From contig CAMXCT020006578.1 in the NCBI GenBank assembly GCA_947184155.2, forward strand, positions 626,090-690,089: a DNA stretch of 64,000 nt. Reading direction: 5' to 3'. The translations under genes were made by a program, and so were the position numbers. The notes below the pieces were generated by a model. It did not search any database, was not told the origin of the DNA, and saw only the letters and a list, made by a program, of their open reading frames with translations. How positions within the stretch are numbered: the first letter of the stretch is position 1; each line of letters opens with the position of its first letter. This DNA comes from Cladocopium goreaui. Taxonomy: Eukaryota > Sar > Dinophyceae > Suessiales > Symbiodiniaceae. Below, in pieces: positions 29,991 to 41,094 of this stretch.

Positions 29991-32900
29991 TTGTCTTTTG
30001 CTCTTTTGCCAGAGGTTATATTATGTGGTTGTTGTTGATTATAGCTATGCTGAATAAACATGTTGAAGCAATGAACAAGCTTGGATCATTGTTTCAATTA
30101 TGAAGATTCTCCAGAGATGATGATTGATGATATCGTGAACTGTTCTTCAAACCAAGAGACACTTCCGGTGAGGTTGATCAATCAAGAGATGATGCGTAGA
30201 TCTGGTGAATAATCACGGTGAATCACTCCCCGGTGATGAAACTCATTGGTTAGCAGAGTTTGCTGTTACTGTGCTAGCTTGATGAAATGAGGATTATTCT
30301 CGTCATGAAAATGCGGCATGAGTACCATGCATCACTTCTTGTGGGATTTGATGCGAGTTTGTTTCACATGTTGAAACGGGTATAGCCGACTCTGCATTGT
30401 ATGATTCCCGTTTCCCAATATTGGAACATATATAATTAATACTGGGTGGTGGTTTGGAACATTTTTTATTTTTCCATATATTGGGAATAATCCTTCCCAT
30501 TGACTAATATTTTTCAGACGGGTTGAAACCACCAACCAGAATATAACCAATTAGTTATCGGCTGAACATTTATAGATGATTAAACCACCATTTTTTTTGG
30601 GTTAAACCTCATTAAAACCCATTCAAACTTTATTAAGAGCTAATAAAATCCAGTTAAGATCCATTCATCAAATTAATTAAAGCTATCATATCACATTATA
30701 TTTAACTTTTCCTCATGAAATGCTTGTTTGTATACCACCATTATCCATATTATCCCTCTTCTTGATGATTGAACCACGATGTTCCCGATTTTCACAATCT
30801 ATCACCACTAATCCCAGTAAAATGCCGTCTAAAGTCACATTTCTGTCATGTTTAGCTCCAAAGATCTAGTCTCTGGCGTATTTGCCATTCAATTTTGACC
30901 CAAATTCACATATACAAAACCTGGGTGGCTCAGGTTGCATACATTAAAATCAGTTTCCCAGTAGGATAAACATTTCATTATCATCTATCACCACTTATCC
31001 CAGTAAAATATATTAAAATGCCTTCAAAATATATACAAATGCCTTCAAAATATATTAAAATCAGCATTATAATTAGATGCCATTGCCCTTCTTCTTTTAC
31101 AATCATATAAAATGCTTGGACATTTAGCCATGACATGCCACGATATTCAGGTTTTCTAAAATGGGTGCACCCCCAAATCATTTATGTTTATTTGGGTTTT
31201 TCCATTGTAAACCATACAGCTAGTGGGGTACCACCATTTATGGAGTGCTATACATATATATATATCAGAAATCATATCTAGTACATATTGTATATTAAAT
31301 ATGTATTATATAGTATGTATGATACATTGTATATTATGTTTTTACATTATTTTTCATATATTGTATTTTTTAAAAATATAATATTTATATATATGTATAT
31401 AATATATATATATATAATATCTCTATTATAATATATATAGATATATATATATATATAACTCTATAATATCTCACATGATCACCATGTTCCAGTCCTTTTT
31501 TCTCCCAGTTGGCAGCCCAGGTGCTTAGAGTTGCTGCCGGAGACTGGCTGCGACTTGGAGGCGCCAGGGTAAATTCTGGCGACCGAGCCCTGCGACCGAG
31601 CCCTGGGAATTATGGTTAATAAGAGAAATCATCCCCAAATGGCTTTAATTCAGGTTAGTGAAATATGTTTTATGTATATGTATATATATATATGTGTGAG
31701 TATGTGTGTTTGTATGTATATGTGAGTTATATGTAAAAAAAATAAATGACAAAATAATTGAATCCTGACTATTATAACAATGATGACAATCGCAACAACA
31801 GTGATATATGTCTGTATCTGGATGTGTATATATATATATATAAACGCATGCCATTCAATCACCTGTGACATTTCCATGAAAAGCTAATAACCTATGATAT
31901 GTTCACGGTTATGACCCTGCATGAACAACCATCATTTTAGAGATTTTAGTTAAACCTTCATGTCTGTGTGTTGTTTTAACGCATGTGGGGCTGTGAATAA
32001 CATCCAGTGGTGAATTAAAGTTCCAAGGGCCCATGCGAAGGGATCACCGTATTTTTGTGTAGCAGCACTATGTGTTTTGTAATGACAGCGGAATGAGGAA
32101 CCGTGGAGCCTTTATAAATTCCAACAGTTCCTATGGCCTATTAAAATGAATACGGTGGAATAGTGGAACAGTACAATGGAATAGGTTATATCTAATAAAT
32201 ACAGTGGAACCTATTCAGTGGAGTGGACATATCATAGAACTATAAAGCTGGAGTGGATATATCCAATACAATAAATAGTTCATATCCAATACATTGCAGT
32301 ACACTGAATACACTGGAACTATAAAGCTGGTTTATATATCTGAGCTCAGTGGAGTGGAACTGCACCTCCAAGAAATTGCCAAGCCCAGGCCACGGCGCGC
32401 AACGGCAGCAACGGCACCAACGGTGCCAAGGGCCATGTGCCGGGGCACTTTGAGGCCGGGGGAAAGGATGTTCCCGGCCTGGTAAACATACAAAAAGCTT
32501 TTGAAAATTGCCATTGAAATAGTGGATTTTCCCATTAAAAATTGTGATTTTCCATAGGTATGTTAGTTTACCAGAGGGTACACCCAAGGCTTCTGATCTG
32601 CGGTCTATAAGCTCTCTGCTGAGAATTTTGGATTTCTTTGTTTATAAAATGAGATAAATGCGGTCTATTTGGTGATGAACCATACTATGTCGATTGCGGT
32701 GCTTGGGTCGAATTCTTCTGGTGGGTAGGAAGATGACCGATTCAGGAATCTCTATTTCACCACCAAGTAGATGCTTATTTAAACAGCTGCAGACCTGGCC
32801 TGTGTTGGAAACATGTTGATCCACCATATCAACCATGCTTCCAAGGAGAAAAAACAGAAAAGCAAAGGCAAGGGTCACGGAGTTGGCTTATTTTTTGCAC

Positions 32901-35900
32901 AAGAGGATCGAGATGGATCGAGGCATGCTGGATACCGCTTGTGTCCGGCCCGGCCTGCTTGAAGGAGAGGCCCAACTGCTACTCAGTAGTTTCTCCGGTG
33001 CAATGGCATCCTGATCAGCCACAATTTAAGGAACTGCTTTGACCGCCCGGCGCATGAAGCGACAACCAAAATGCTGATGCTGATGCTGACTGTAGGATGC
33101 ATACTACGTACACTAATGACGTCTAATGACAGGAATGGGGGCCTTTCTCTTTCTTTTCACTTGTTTTTTTCTAGAGTCTGCAACCAATCAAGCATGAGAT
33201 TATCGATGACGATGAGGTGTCAGACAACGCGCAAATCCCCAATAGATCCAGCTGGAGATCAACCAGGAAGACTTATGCACAGATCTGGTTGGTTACTGAA
33301 TGTTTGGTACCGCAGGAAACTGGGCCGCCAACCATAAGATGTACCATCCAGTTGACCAATTCTTCAGAAGAACAATTCAAAGAACTCAAGCAAAAATGAA
33401 CTCAGATATGAATTGTCAGCCGTTGCAGTCTGGTGATATCTATGTTTTTAATATACGAAGACCGTTTTCATACTGCAATATTGTGATAATTCCATATCAT
33501 TCCCACATCATAGCCACTAGTTTTACGGCCCTCGAAATGGAGCCTTGTTTTGCCATTTTTTTGGGACGTAGGAGAAATTGACCAACAAAAACTTTGCAGG
33601 TGTCCAACTGTCCCATCTTGGGGCATTCGAATGTGCCTCACTATAGTGACATGTACTGGTTGGTTAATATGGGGGCTCACCGTTCAACAACCAATAGGTA
33701 CATGATAGTAAATAGTGCACCGGTTTGGTGGTTTGGAACATGAATTTTATTTTTCCATAATATATTGGGAATGCCATCATCCCAACTGACGAACTCATAT
33801 TTTTCATGGTGGTTAAAACCACCAACCAGTAGTGACATGTATAATATGATGCCGTATTACATTGTAGCGCAGCAATGCCATATTATTACCTACGGGCAGC
33901 ACATGTGGCACACAAATAGGGATTTGTATACCCAATTATACCCATATGTTTGGAATCCCATTCGTGATCGATGATGGTGGGATGACCATACACTCATGAT
34001 GGTGGGTCCCATGTGACTTGACCATGACGACGAAGCGGATATATTTCAGCATACTTGTAGGGGCTTCATATCCCAACAAACATGGGGGTTTTCAGTACCA
34101 CGCTTCTTTCCACAAGTTTGTAAGCTCTGGCCTGCCCAAATATGATCGTATACTTTTCCCGATCAATTCCTCAACTGTTCAAACATTATCCCAATCATAT
34201 TTATCCCATAATTTCTCAACTAATGTTAACCCTGGATTAATAAACCCCAAACGGCTGTCTAATTGGGGGGTACCATTTCAGTAGCCATAAAAATCACTAT
34301 TTGGGGGAACACCACCAGGGTTTATTAATCCGGGATTGACATTGTTATCCACACTATCCCTACCATATAGGATATGAACTATTATCGAATAGTATAATCG
34401 AACACTTGCCCCAACTGTTATCGCATATGATCCCTACTATCTCCTATATATGATCCCCACGGTTACCTCTACTAAGTTACTATGATCCCTTCTAATAATA
34501 ACCCCAAAATATCAACTACTACCAACTAGTTATATACAAACTAATTATATCAACTATTATCCCCTACTACTCTGGTTGGTGGTTTTGAACACATATATTG
34601 GGAATAATCATCCCAACTGACTTTCATATTTTTCAAGGTGGGTTGGGTTGAAACCACCAACCAGATGTATTCTAATACTTCTATGGGATGCCAGATAGGC
34701 TTTCTATGGGATATTGGCATATCTTATGGTATATTAATAATGGTATTGGCATAGATCCCCCATTGAGTTGGATTGTTTTTTCCAGGGAAAAACCCTCCAC
34801 AGGCTGAAGGTGTGACACTCCTGGTGCCGGACTCAGAACGGGACGGAGGCCGAAACGGGTCGAAACCGGGCGTTCGCAGCAAGACAAGGTGTAGAAACCT
34901 AGGTTTTTTGTTGAACAAAGGTGTTTATTATTGTTATTATTATCATTATTATGTGTTTTGTTTGTTTACTTATACCCCAACAAAAAGAAGGTAAGGGAGG
35001 CACTAGGTATATTTATATGGAGATATTTAGTTATACCTTCATTTTGGATGGGTCCTGGCACCACGCCTGGTTTTTAACTGCTTTGGTTCGTCCCGCCTGG
35101 TTTTCTTGTCGCCTGGATGGGTTCAACGGAAGATTCACGGGGAAACAATATATATTGATGGCCAAAACCATGGATTCCGGTTAAGATTGTCCCGTCAAAA
35201 GCAAGCAACAATGATTAACCATATATCAACCATATATCAACCATATATCAACCATATATCAACCATATATACCCTCTGGTAAACATACAAAAAGCTATCG
35301 AAAAATGCCATAGAAATAGTTGATTTACCCACCTACAAAATGGTGTATCTTTCCATAGCTGTGCTAAATTACCAGAGGGTGTATATATATATATACATAT
35401 ATATATTAAACCCATATTATAGTTGATTTTCCCATGAAAAATTCAATTTTCATGTGCATTTCCCATTAAATCACACTAAAATCCCATTAAAGTCCCACTA
35501 AAATCAGCATATATATATATATTTAGATATGTATATTATATACACATCAACCATAGATCAACCATAGATCCCAATCATCACTGCTCTGAGGGGTGGGCAT
35601 CCATTCCCAGTGGAGGCCTTGAGAGGTGGCGCGGCTTGTCGCCATGGGATTTTCCCTTGCCGGGTCAATTGGCTAATGATTCTTAATAGTCATGATGGTT
35701 GATAGTGGTTAATAATGGTTAATAGAGGTCAATAATGGTTAATAGTGGTTAATAATTGTTAATAGTGGTTAATAATTGTTAATAGTGGTTAATAATGGTT
35801 AATAGAGGTCAATAATGGTTAATAATGGTTAATAATGGTTGATAGTGGTTAATAATGGTTTATAGTGGTTAATAGTGGTTAATAGTGGTTAATAATGGTT

Positions 35901-38119
35901 AATAGTGGTTAATAGTGGTTAATAGTGGTTAATAATGGTTAATAGTGGTTAATAGTGGTTAATAATGGTTAATAGTGGTTAATAGTGGTTAATAATGGTT
36001 AATAGTGGTTAATAGTTGTTAATAGTGGTTAATAATGGTTAATAGTGGTTAATAGTGGTTAATAGCTCCCGACCATTTGTAGGATTCTGAAATTAATAGT
36101 TGGCTGGTTAACCATTAATCATTAAATAATTCACCAAACACTATTAACCAACCATTAATCATTAAATAGTTCTTAATAGTGGTTAATAGTGGTTACTAAT
36201 GGTTAATCGCTGGTATATAATCAATGGGAACTTCAGGATCAATGGAGGTACGTAAACGTACCATGTTTTTGGCCATATGTTATGGGGATCTTCCTGAAAT
36301 TTAGGCCTAAAAGATAGGCCTTATATACGGTAGGTAGCTCCAATCAATCGGTTCCTGACATGGCCATTGAACTGGAAGAGGGATTTTTTATCATGATGTT
36401 CATCTTCAGAATGGGTACAAATGGTTCATAATCCACTAATGACACTAATGAATCATGAAAACTCAAAACACCTGGAACAAATGTGGACGTAAAGCGATGG
36501 AAATGATTAGGGAAAAGTACATGGGACAAATCAGCACCTACTTTCTTCAATGGTTGGTCAATTCCCCAATTGACATCTGGTGGACATTTCACCAAAGGAG
36601 TGAAACCCCGGTTTACGATAGCTAAGTTGACGCACATAACTAGGTCAAAGATCGAGTTTGTGGTGAACAGATTTTTTTAATGGTGTTTTATATTACAGAA
36701 CAACAAATATCACTGGGGGGGCTCACCTTGTTTGGTATTGTAACTTGTTACACAGCTATGGATGACATGGCCATTTTTGTTGATGAATAGAGATTATTTA
36801 CCAATTAAAGCTGGTGATTTTCCATAGCTATGTCAAATTGCCAGAAGGTATTTTGCAGATTTGGAAATGTTATTTTTGTGGATACATCGAGCAACATGGA
36901 TAGCAAGTGGATACATTACGGTGATATTAATTTTGATAAATATACCGCCAATAACCAAACTTCAAATGGATAGTTAATATATACCATTCATTGGATTGAA
37001 TATTGATTGGGTTGGATTCTTTTCATGGTTGACCATTTTTTTAATGGATGTCGCCATAGTGCGATTTGCAAGCGCGCTCTATATTTGCTGCCTCAAGTGT
37101 TCCACTTTTTTTTAAAATTCATTTCTATAATTTTCAAGGCTTTTCGGGCGGTTTGCTCGGCTTAAGATTTCCTACTGGCAAAAATGCGTCAGCCCAGAGG
37201 ATTGGAAGGACAGCGCTGCAGTTGCCATGGCATGGAGAGAGTTCCCGTGCAGTCCCGCAATCACCCCGGTGAATTTAGTACTCGGCCTGACCATCCATTG
37301 CTTGGATGGAAAATCATTGCCGTTCGATACTGTGAGATGTGCTATTCCCAAAAGCATCTCCGATGCTTGGGTTCTCGTTGTGGTTTTCGTTTGCTGCGGG
37401 GGAGCGATACAGCATGCTGGACGGAGATGGGAAGGAAGGAAAGAAGGGATGGAGGGAGGAAGGAAGGGAGGATCTAATGTGTGCGTTGTTAGCAATGTTT
37501 GAAAATGGAGCGTTAAAACTCCCAGCAACTTTAACGTTTGGAACGTAAAACGTGTGAAACGTAACGAGGTCCCAAAAATTGTTTAAGCATTTGCTGGTCA
37601 TGTTGTGAATGGATCGATGGCTGCCAGTTGTTCACAACATATCAATGTAATCTCGGGTGCCATGGGTAAACAGTGGCTAAATAGCCAGTTAGGGGGATAA
37701 TTAGTTTTGAAATTTTATGAATCCATCAATAGGAACTTTATATAGCCCTGTTGGAGAGGGGCACAGGGATTGCCAACGTTTGCGACGCCCTGGGCTTGCC
37801 GGCCGCAGAGTTGACAGAGGACATCCTGCAACAGTGCCTGCGCTTAGCAGCAACATGCTCCCACTACCAGGACCTCGCCGAGGCGGAGGTGGAAACATTG
37901 GTGAGCCTTGGGTTGCGGGCTGCAACAACGGCAGATGGATACTTGACTTGCCAGCGTTGCAAGAATCGCAAAGGCACGGAGAAGAAGTTCCAGGGCACCC
38001 ATCAGGTTCGCGAGCACTTTCAGCAGAACCATGGCGAAGGCGACGCGACGGCGGAAGCCGCGGTGACCGAGGAGGAGCAGAAGGTGGCAATGGAGCCGGT
38101 GCGGAAGGGGAAATCTTAG
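27033..38119 (+). CDS. Gene 2: unidentified protein, possible ubiquitin-like N-terminus and C-terminal zinc-finger-like motif
   Basis: Ten exons join in phase from ATG at 27033 to TAG at 38117-38119, giving about 290 residues. After a basic start (MAASQGKRDRLVSMMPSKQE) comes GQTCLFWFPYDATVQDLK-LAAQVLRVAAGDWLRLGG; the DATVQDLK...AGDWLRLGG pattern recalls the ubiquitin fold but is not conclusive. A Gly/Asn-rich linker (ARNGSNGTNGAKG), an acidic patch (IIDDDE) and a basic linker follow. The terminal exon encodes a helical region and CQRCKNRKGTEKKF...HQVREHFQQNH, i.e. C-x2-C-x13-H-x4-H-x4-H. Donors are GT, GC and one GA. The long intron after exon 3 holds a 65-bp satellite, and one donor lies in a family A element. 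Function unknown; nucleic-acid or protein binding would be a guess. Additional exons in 35650-37750 may have been missed. Confidence 0.6.
27120..27164 (+). CDS. Gene 2 exon 2, RDRLVSMMPSKQERK
   Basis: 45 nt between catcaggctttcag and AAG/gtactt; phase 0 both sides. Confidence 0.65.
27255..27317 (+). CDS. Gene 2 exon 3, FGQTCLFWFPYDATVQDLK
   Basis: 63 nt after cttgccaag; GC donor AAG/GCCGCC; phase 0. The last residues look like the start of the first helix of a ubiquitin-like domain. Confidence 0.62.
27370..28900 (+). repeat. 65-bp satellite/minisatellite array
   Basis: More than 20 units of ccctttatccaccctttatc, caaccttcaaccctctacct and accggtcctccagcctctat. Some units carry extra 12-bp ccaccctttat steps or deletions; near 28190-28830 a higher-order block of several units is repeated with shared variants (aacgctctacc, ctctactctctacc). 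All frames stay open through much of it, so the long ORFs here are repeat artefacts. Confidence 0.95.
28902..28985 (-). repeat. Inverted copy of the 65-bp satellite
   Basis: ggtggataaagggttgatag...ggtaggtagagggttgaagg is the reverse complement of the array and directly abuts its 3' end. Confidence 0.9.
28986..29115 (+). repeat. Short tandem repeat, about 35-40 bp
   Basis: acagccctaaaggcggccca and acaaccaccataa recur three to four times with changes; gacccgtaggtc occurs twice. Confidence 0.75.
29191..29299 (+). mobile_element. Family A element, degenerate ends
   Basis: tattccctctggtaaactaa to ttaaattatcatagggta. Confidence 0.78.
29882..29990 (+). mobile_element. Family A element
   Basis: TACCCTCTGGTTATGCC to TTAGTTTACCAGAGGGTA; the two termini differ (ggttatg versus gtttacc). 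Confidence 0.85.
30442..30539 (+). mobile_element. Family B element
   Basis: CTGGGTGGTGGTTTGGAAC to GAAACCACCAACCAG. Confidence 0.83.
31509..31568 (+). CDS. Gene 2 exon 4, LAAQVLRVAAGDWLRLGGAR
   Basis: 60 nt after ccttttttctcccag, donor CCAGG/gtaaat; phase 0. Continues the possible ubiquitin-like segment. Confidence 0.7.
31569..31670 (+). repeat. Dispersed repeat, copy 2
   Basis: Homologous to 15722-15835 (ctgcgaccgagccctgg, ggttaataag, aatcatccccaaatggct). It starts just inside the intron. Confidence 0.7.
32389..32481 (+). CDS. Gene 2 exon 5, Gly/Asn-rich linker
   Basis: 31 codons after gccaagcccag: ATARNGSNGTNGAKG, then HVPGHFEAGGKDVPGL. The donor CTG/GTAAAC lies inside the left end of a family A element, so the last codons derive from the element end. 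Confidence 0.6.
32473..32580 (+). mobile_element. Family A element overlapping an exon end
   Basis: Left end cccggcctggtaaacatac (variant end), right end ttagtttaccagagggta. The GTAAAC of the left end is the apparent donor of gene 2 exon 5. Confidence 0.85.
32904..32969 (+). CDS. Gene 2 exon 6, RIEMDRGMLDTACVRPGLLE
   Basis: 22 codons after ttattttttgcacaag; GC donor GAGAG/GCCCAA; phase 0. The alternative acceptor two bases on would break phase. Confidence 0.55.
33175..33216 (+). CDS. Gene 2 exon 7, SLQPIKHEIIDDDE
   Basis: 14 codons after a strong tract (cttgtttttttctag), ending GATGAG/gtgtca. The frame stays open to a TGA at 33397-33399, so an isoform or alternative terminal exon of 75 codons ending there is possible. 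Confidence 0.68.
33720..33829 (+). mobile_element. Family B element
   Basis: Left end ccggtttggtggtttggaac, right end AAACCACCAACCAG. Confidence 0.8.
34219..34346 (+). repeat. Inverted repeat, CCTGGATTAATAAACCC
   Basis: gttaaccctggattaataaa and tttattaatccgggattgac lie about 85 bp apart in opposite orientation. Confidence 0.7.
34572..34664 (+). mobile_element. Family B element, internally deleted
   Basis: 93 bp: CTGGTTGGTGGTTTTGAAC to GAAACCACCAACCAG. Confidence 0.83.
34803..34888 (+). CDS. Gene 2 exon 8, AEGVTLLVPDSERDGGRNGS
   Basis: 86 nt after ccctccacag (an alternative acceptor, tttttccag, lies 17 nt upstream), ending ACAAG/gtgtag. Continues KPGVRSKT. The GC-rich exon stands out from its flanks. 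Confidence 0.65.
35270..35380 (+). mobile_element. Family A element
   Basis: TACCCTCTGGTAAACATAC to CTAAATTACCAGAGGGT. Confidence 0.86.
35611..35647 (+). CDS. Gene 2 exon 9, GGLERWRGLSPW
   Basis: 37 nt after catccattcccag; GA donor TGG/GATTTT. An alternative GT donor at 35664 would extend it by DFPLP but break phase with the last exon. Confidence 0.5.
35695..36062 (+). repeat. GGTTAATAGT/GGTTAATAAT tandem array
   Basis: About 40 copies of a 9-bp unit, ggttaatag or ggttaataa followed by t, with occasional gatag/tatag/agaggtc variants. This is the longest expansion of the unit seen beside family B elements. Confidence 0.95.
36221..36370 (+). mobile_element. Family C inverted-repeat element
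   Basis: 150 bp: tcaatgggaacttcaggatc to ggttcctgacatggccattga; inner palindrome aggcctaaaagataggcct. Confidence 0.82.
36738..36850 (+). mobile_element. Family A element, degenerate
   Basis: tattgtaacttgttacacag to gctatgtcaaattgccagaaggta. Confidence 0.6.
37190..37500 (+). other. GC-richer stretch, possible missed coding of gene 2
   Basis: Two overlapping + frames are open. One reads AMAWREFPCSPAITPVNLVL after gctgcag and contains FDTVRCAIPKSISDAW; the other reads RIGRTALQLPWHGESSRAVP after gcccag and ends at CCCCG/gtgaat. The 3' part is a GGAAGGAAGG purine run. Neither fits the phase chain cleanly. Confidence 0.3.
37757..38119 (+). CDS. Gene 2 terminal exon with C-x2-C / H-x4-H motif
   Basis: 363-nt GC-rich exon after gccctgttggag, ending TAG. 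Encodes a leucine- and alanine-rich helical part (GLPAAELTEDILQQCLRLAA, then LAEAEVETLVSLGLRAATTA), the metal-binding motif CQRCKNRKG...HQVREHFQQNH, and an acidic-to-basic tail ending VRKGKS. By composition it is the most clearly protein-coding stretch in the window. The spacing between the CxxC and the histidines resembles divergent C2H2 fingers. Phase 0 fits exon 9. It could also be a separate short gene if the upstream chain is wrong. Confidence 0.78.
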   Translation, partial: RGTGIANVCDALGLPAAELTEDILQQCLRLAATCSHYQDLAEAEVETLVSLGLRAATTADGYLTCQRCKNRKGTEKKFQGTHQVREHFQQNHGEGDATAEAAVTEEEQKVAMEPVRKGKS

Positions 38120-38969
38120 GGGGCGAAGAAAGAAAAAATTCGGTGCAAGGGTTGTTTAGTGTGGGGGATCGGTTTTCGTAGGTAGGATACAGCAGCACCT
38201 GTGGCGGCATCCAGCAATGGTATATTGATGATTTGCACCATCAAACAGCTGTGCATTAAAAGAGGTCTCAGTACCACCAGTATATATATATATATTGAAT
38301 ATATATATATATATATTGAATAATGTGGGATACAGATTAGTGTGGGGATACAGAATTGTGTCCACAGACTCCAAAATTATTTTGTAACTGTGGAAATGAT
38401 CGGGGGGTACAGTTTTGTGTCCACAGGATTTTGGTGTAAGTTTATTTTTCATTTTTTGTTTTTTAGTTTTTAATTGTTTTATATTTCTATTTTCAATTAT
38501 AATATTTTTTATTTTTAATTATTTTTTATTTTTTTAAAAAATATTTTTTATTTTTAATTATATTTTATCTTTAATTTAATTATTTTTTATTTTGTTTTAT
38601 TTTTTTTATGTTTAATAATAATAATTTTTAATTATAATAATTTATAATTATAATAATTTTTAATTAAAATAATTTTTAATAATAATAATTTTTAATTTAA
38701 TTATTGTTTATTTTATTTTCAAATTATTTTTACTTTTATGTTTAATTATATTTTTTAATTGTTTTTTAAAATTGTGTCAGGATACACAATTGTGTCATTG
38801 TGTCAGGATACACAATTGTGTCTTGGTCTTTTCTTGTTGTTCAAACATTTTTCATTTTTTTCATTGTTTAAAGTTTTTTCTTTTACTTTTTATTTTCCAT
38901 CATTGAAAATTTCCCGAGAATCATTGAAATTTTCCCCAGATGCCTTCCACAGAAAATTACATCCAGGTA

Positions 38970-40600
38970 CACAATAGTGTGGTTTGTTTGGAGGGTACAC
39001 TATTGTGTCCTGCTGCTTCCTGAGGTCATGATTTTTTGGTTTTTTTCAATCATTTCCTTTACCTTTTCCTTTGCTAAAGTTTTTTCTTTTGATTACTTAA
39101 TCCCTTTCTTAGTTTCTTTCATTTGAAATTCTCAGAAATGCCCAGTTTCCCAAAATATATGATGCCTTTTTAAAACCCAATTAAAACACATCACTCAAAC
39201 AATTTTTCAAGGGGGTAGTCCATGAGCAACCCTGATACACAATAGTGTTGTTTGTTTGAGGGTACACTATTGTGTCCTGCTGCTTCCTGAGGTCATGATT
39301 TTTTGATTTTTTCAATCATTTCCTTTACCTTTTCCTTTGCTAAAGTGTTTTCTTTTAATTACTTAATTACTTTCTTACTTTCTTTCATTTGAAATTCTCA
39401 GGAATGCCCAGTTTCCCAAAATATATGATGCCTTATTAAAACCCAATTAAAAAACATCACTCAAACATTTTTTCAAGGGGGTAGTCCATGAGCAACCCTG
39501 ATACACAATAGTGTGGTTTGTTTGAGGGTACACTATTGTGTCCTGCTGCTTCCTGAGGTCATGATTTTTTGATTTTTTCAATCATTTCCTTTACCTTTTC
39601 CTTTGCTAAAGTTTTTCTTTTAATTACTTAATTCCTTTCTTAGTTTCTTTCATTTGAAATTCTCAGAAATGCACAGTTTCCCAAAATATATGATGCCTTA
39701 TTAAAACCCAATTAAAAACATCACTCAAACAATTTTTCAAGGGGGTAGCCCATGAGCAACCCTGATACACAATAGTGTGGTTTGTTTGAGGGTACACTAT
39801 TGTGTCCTGCTGCTTCCTGAGGCCATGATTTTTTGATTTTTTCAATCATTTCCTTTACCTTTTCCTTTGCTAAAGTTTTTTCTTTTAATTACTTAATTAC
39901 TTTCTTACTTTCTTTCATTTGAAATTCTCAGAAATGCCCAGTTTCCCAAAATATATGATGCCTTTTTAAAACCCAATTAAAAACCATCACTCAAACAATT
40001 TTTCAAGGGGGTAGTCCATGAGCAACCCTGATACACAATAGTGTGGTTTGTTTGAGGGTACACTATTGTGTCCTGCTGCTTCCTGAGGTCATGATTTTTT
40101 GATTTTTTCAATCATCTCCTTTACCTTTTCCTTTGCTAAAGTTTTTTCTTTTAATTACCTTATTCCTTTCTTAGTTTCTTTCATTTGAAATTCTCAGAAA
40201 TGCACAGTTTCCCAAAATATATGATGCCTTATTAAAACCCAATTAAAAACATCACTCAAACAATTTTTCAAGGGGGTAGTCCATGAGCAACCCTGATACA
40301 CAATAGTGTGGTTTGTTTGAGGGTACACTATTGTGTCCAGCTGCTTCCTGAGGTTATGTTTTTTTTTCAACCATTTCCTTTTCCTTTTCCTTTGCTAAAG
40401 TTTGTTTCTTTTATTTTCTCAATTAATTAGTTTCTTTTATTTAGAATTATCAGAAATGCTGAATTTCCCAAAATATATGATGCCTTATTAAAACCCAATT
40501 AAAAAACATCACTCAAACAATTTTTCAAGGGGGTAGTCCATGAGCAACCCTGATACACAATAGTGTGGTTTGTTTCGAGGGTACACTATTGTGTCCAGAT
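38970..40600 (+). repeat. 265-bp tandem array
   Basis: Six to seven units; gatacacaatagtgt recurs at about 38970, 39234, 39500, 39764, 40030, 40295 and 40552. Each unit carries gatacacaatagtgtggttt facing gggtacactattgtgtcctg, the same words as the ends of the enclosing element. Confidence 0.93.
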
Positions 40601-40664
40601 GCTTCCTGGTGTGATGTTTTTTCAAGCATTCCCTTTACCTTTTCCTTTGCTAAAGTTTTTTTTC

Positions 40665-41090
40665 TTTTATGGTATTTCTATGGTATTACTATTGGATTTC
40701 TATGGAATTCCTATGGGGTTTCCATGATGTTTCTATGATATTTCTGGAGGATTTCTATGGGATTTCTGAAGGGGTGCTATGGGAGTTCTATGGTATTCTT
40801 ATGGGATTTCCATTGGATTCCTATGGGATTTCTATGGTATTTCTATTGGATTCCTATGGAATTTCTATTGGATTCCTGTGGGATTTCCAAGGTATTTCCA
40901 TGATGTTTCTATGATATTTCTATGGGATTATTATTGGAATTCTCATGGGATGTCTTTTGTGGTTCCTATGCTATTCCATGTTATTTCTATGATCTTTCTA
41001 TGGTCTTTCTGTGAGATTCCTATGGGATTTCCATGGTATTTCTATGATATTTCTTTGGGACTACTATTGGATTTCTATGGGATGTCGATT
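40665..41090 (+). repeat. Short tandem array, TTTCTATGGGAT type
   Basis: About 30 variants of tttctatgggat / ttcctatggtat in 12-15-bp steps. Confidence 0.9.
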
Positions 41091-41094
41091 GAAA

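Larger units (their letters stand above)
27318..31508 (+). other. Gene 2 intron with satellite
   Basis: 4.2 kb. Contains the 65-bp satellite (27370-28900), its inverted cap, a 37-bp repeat, two A elements, one B element, GATA repeats at 29545-29640 and a TA-rich tract at about 31240-31460. No other exon recognised. Confidence 0.65.

Noticed and set aside
33175-33399. 75-codon continuous frame as the end of gene 2
   Set aside because: Possible as an isoform, but a strong donor at 33216 and in-phase exons at 34803, 35611 and 37757 favour continuation.
38970-40600. CRISPR-like appearance of evenly spaced repeats
   Set aside because: Units of 265 bp are tandem over their whole length, with no unique spacers, and the context is eukaryotic.
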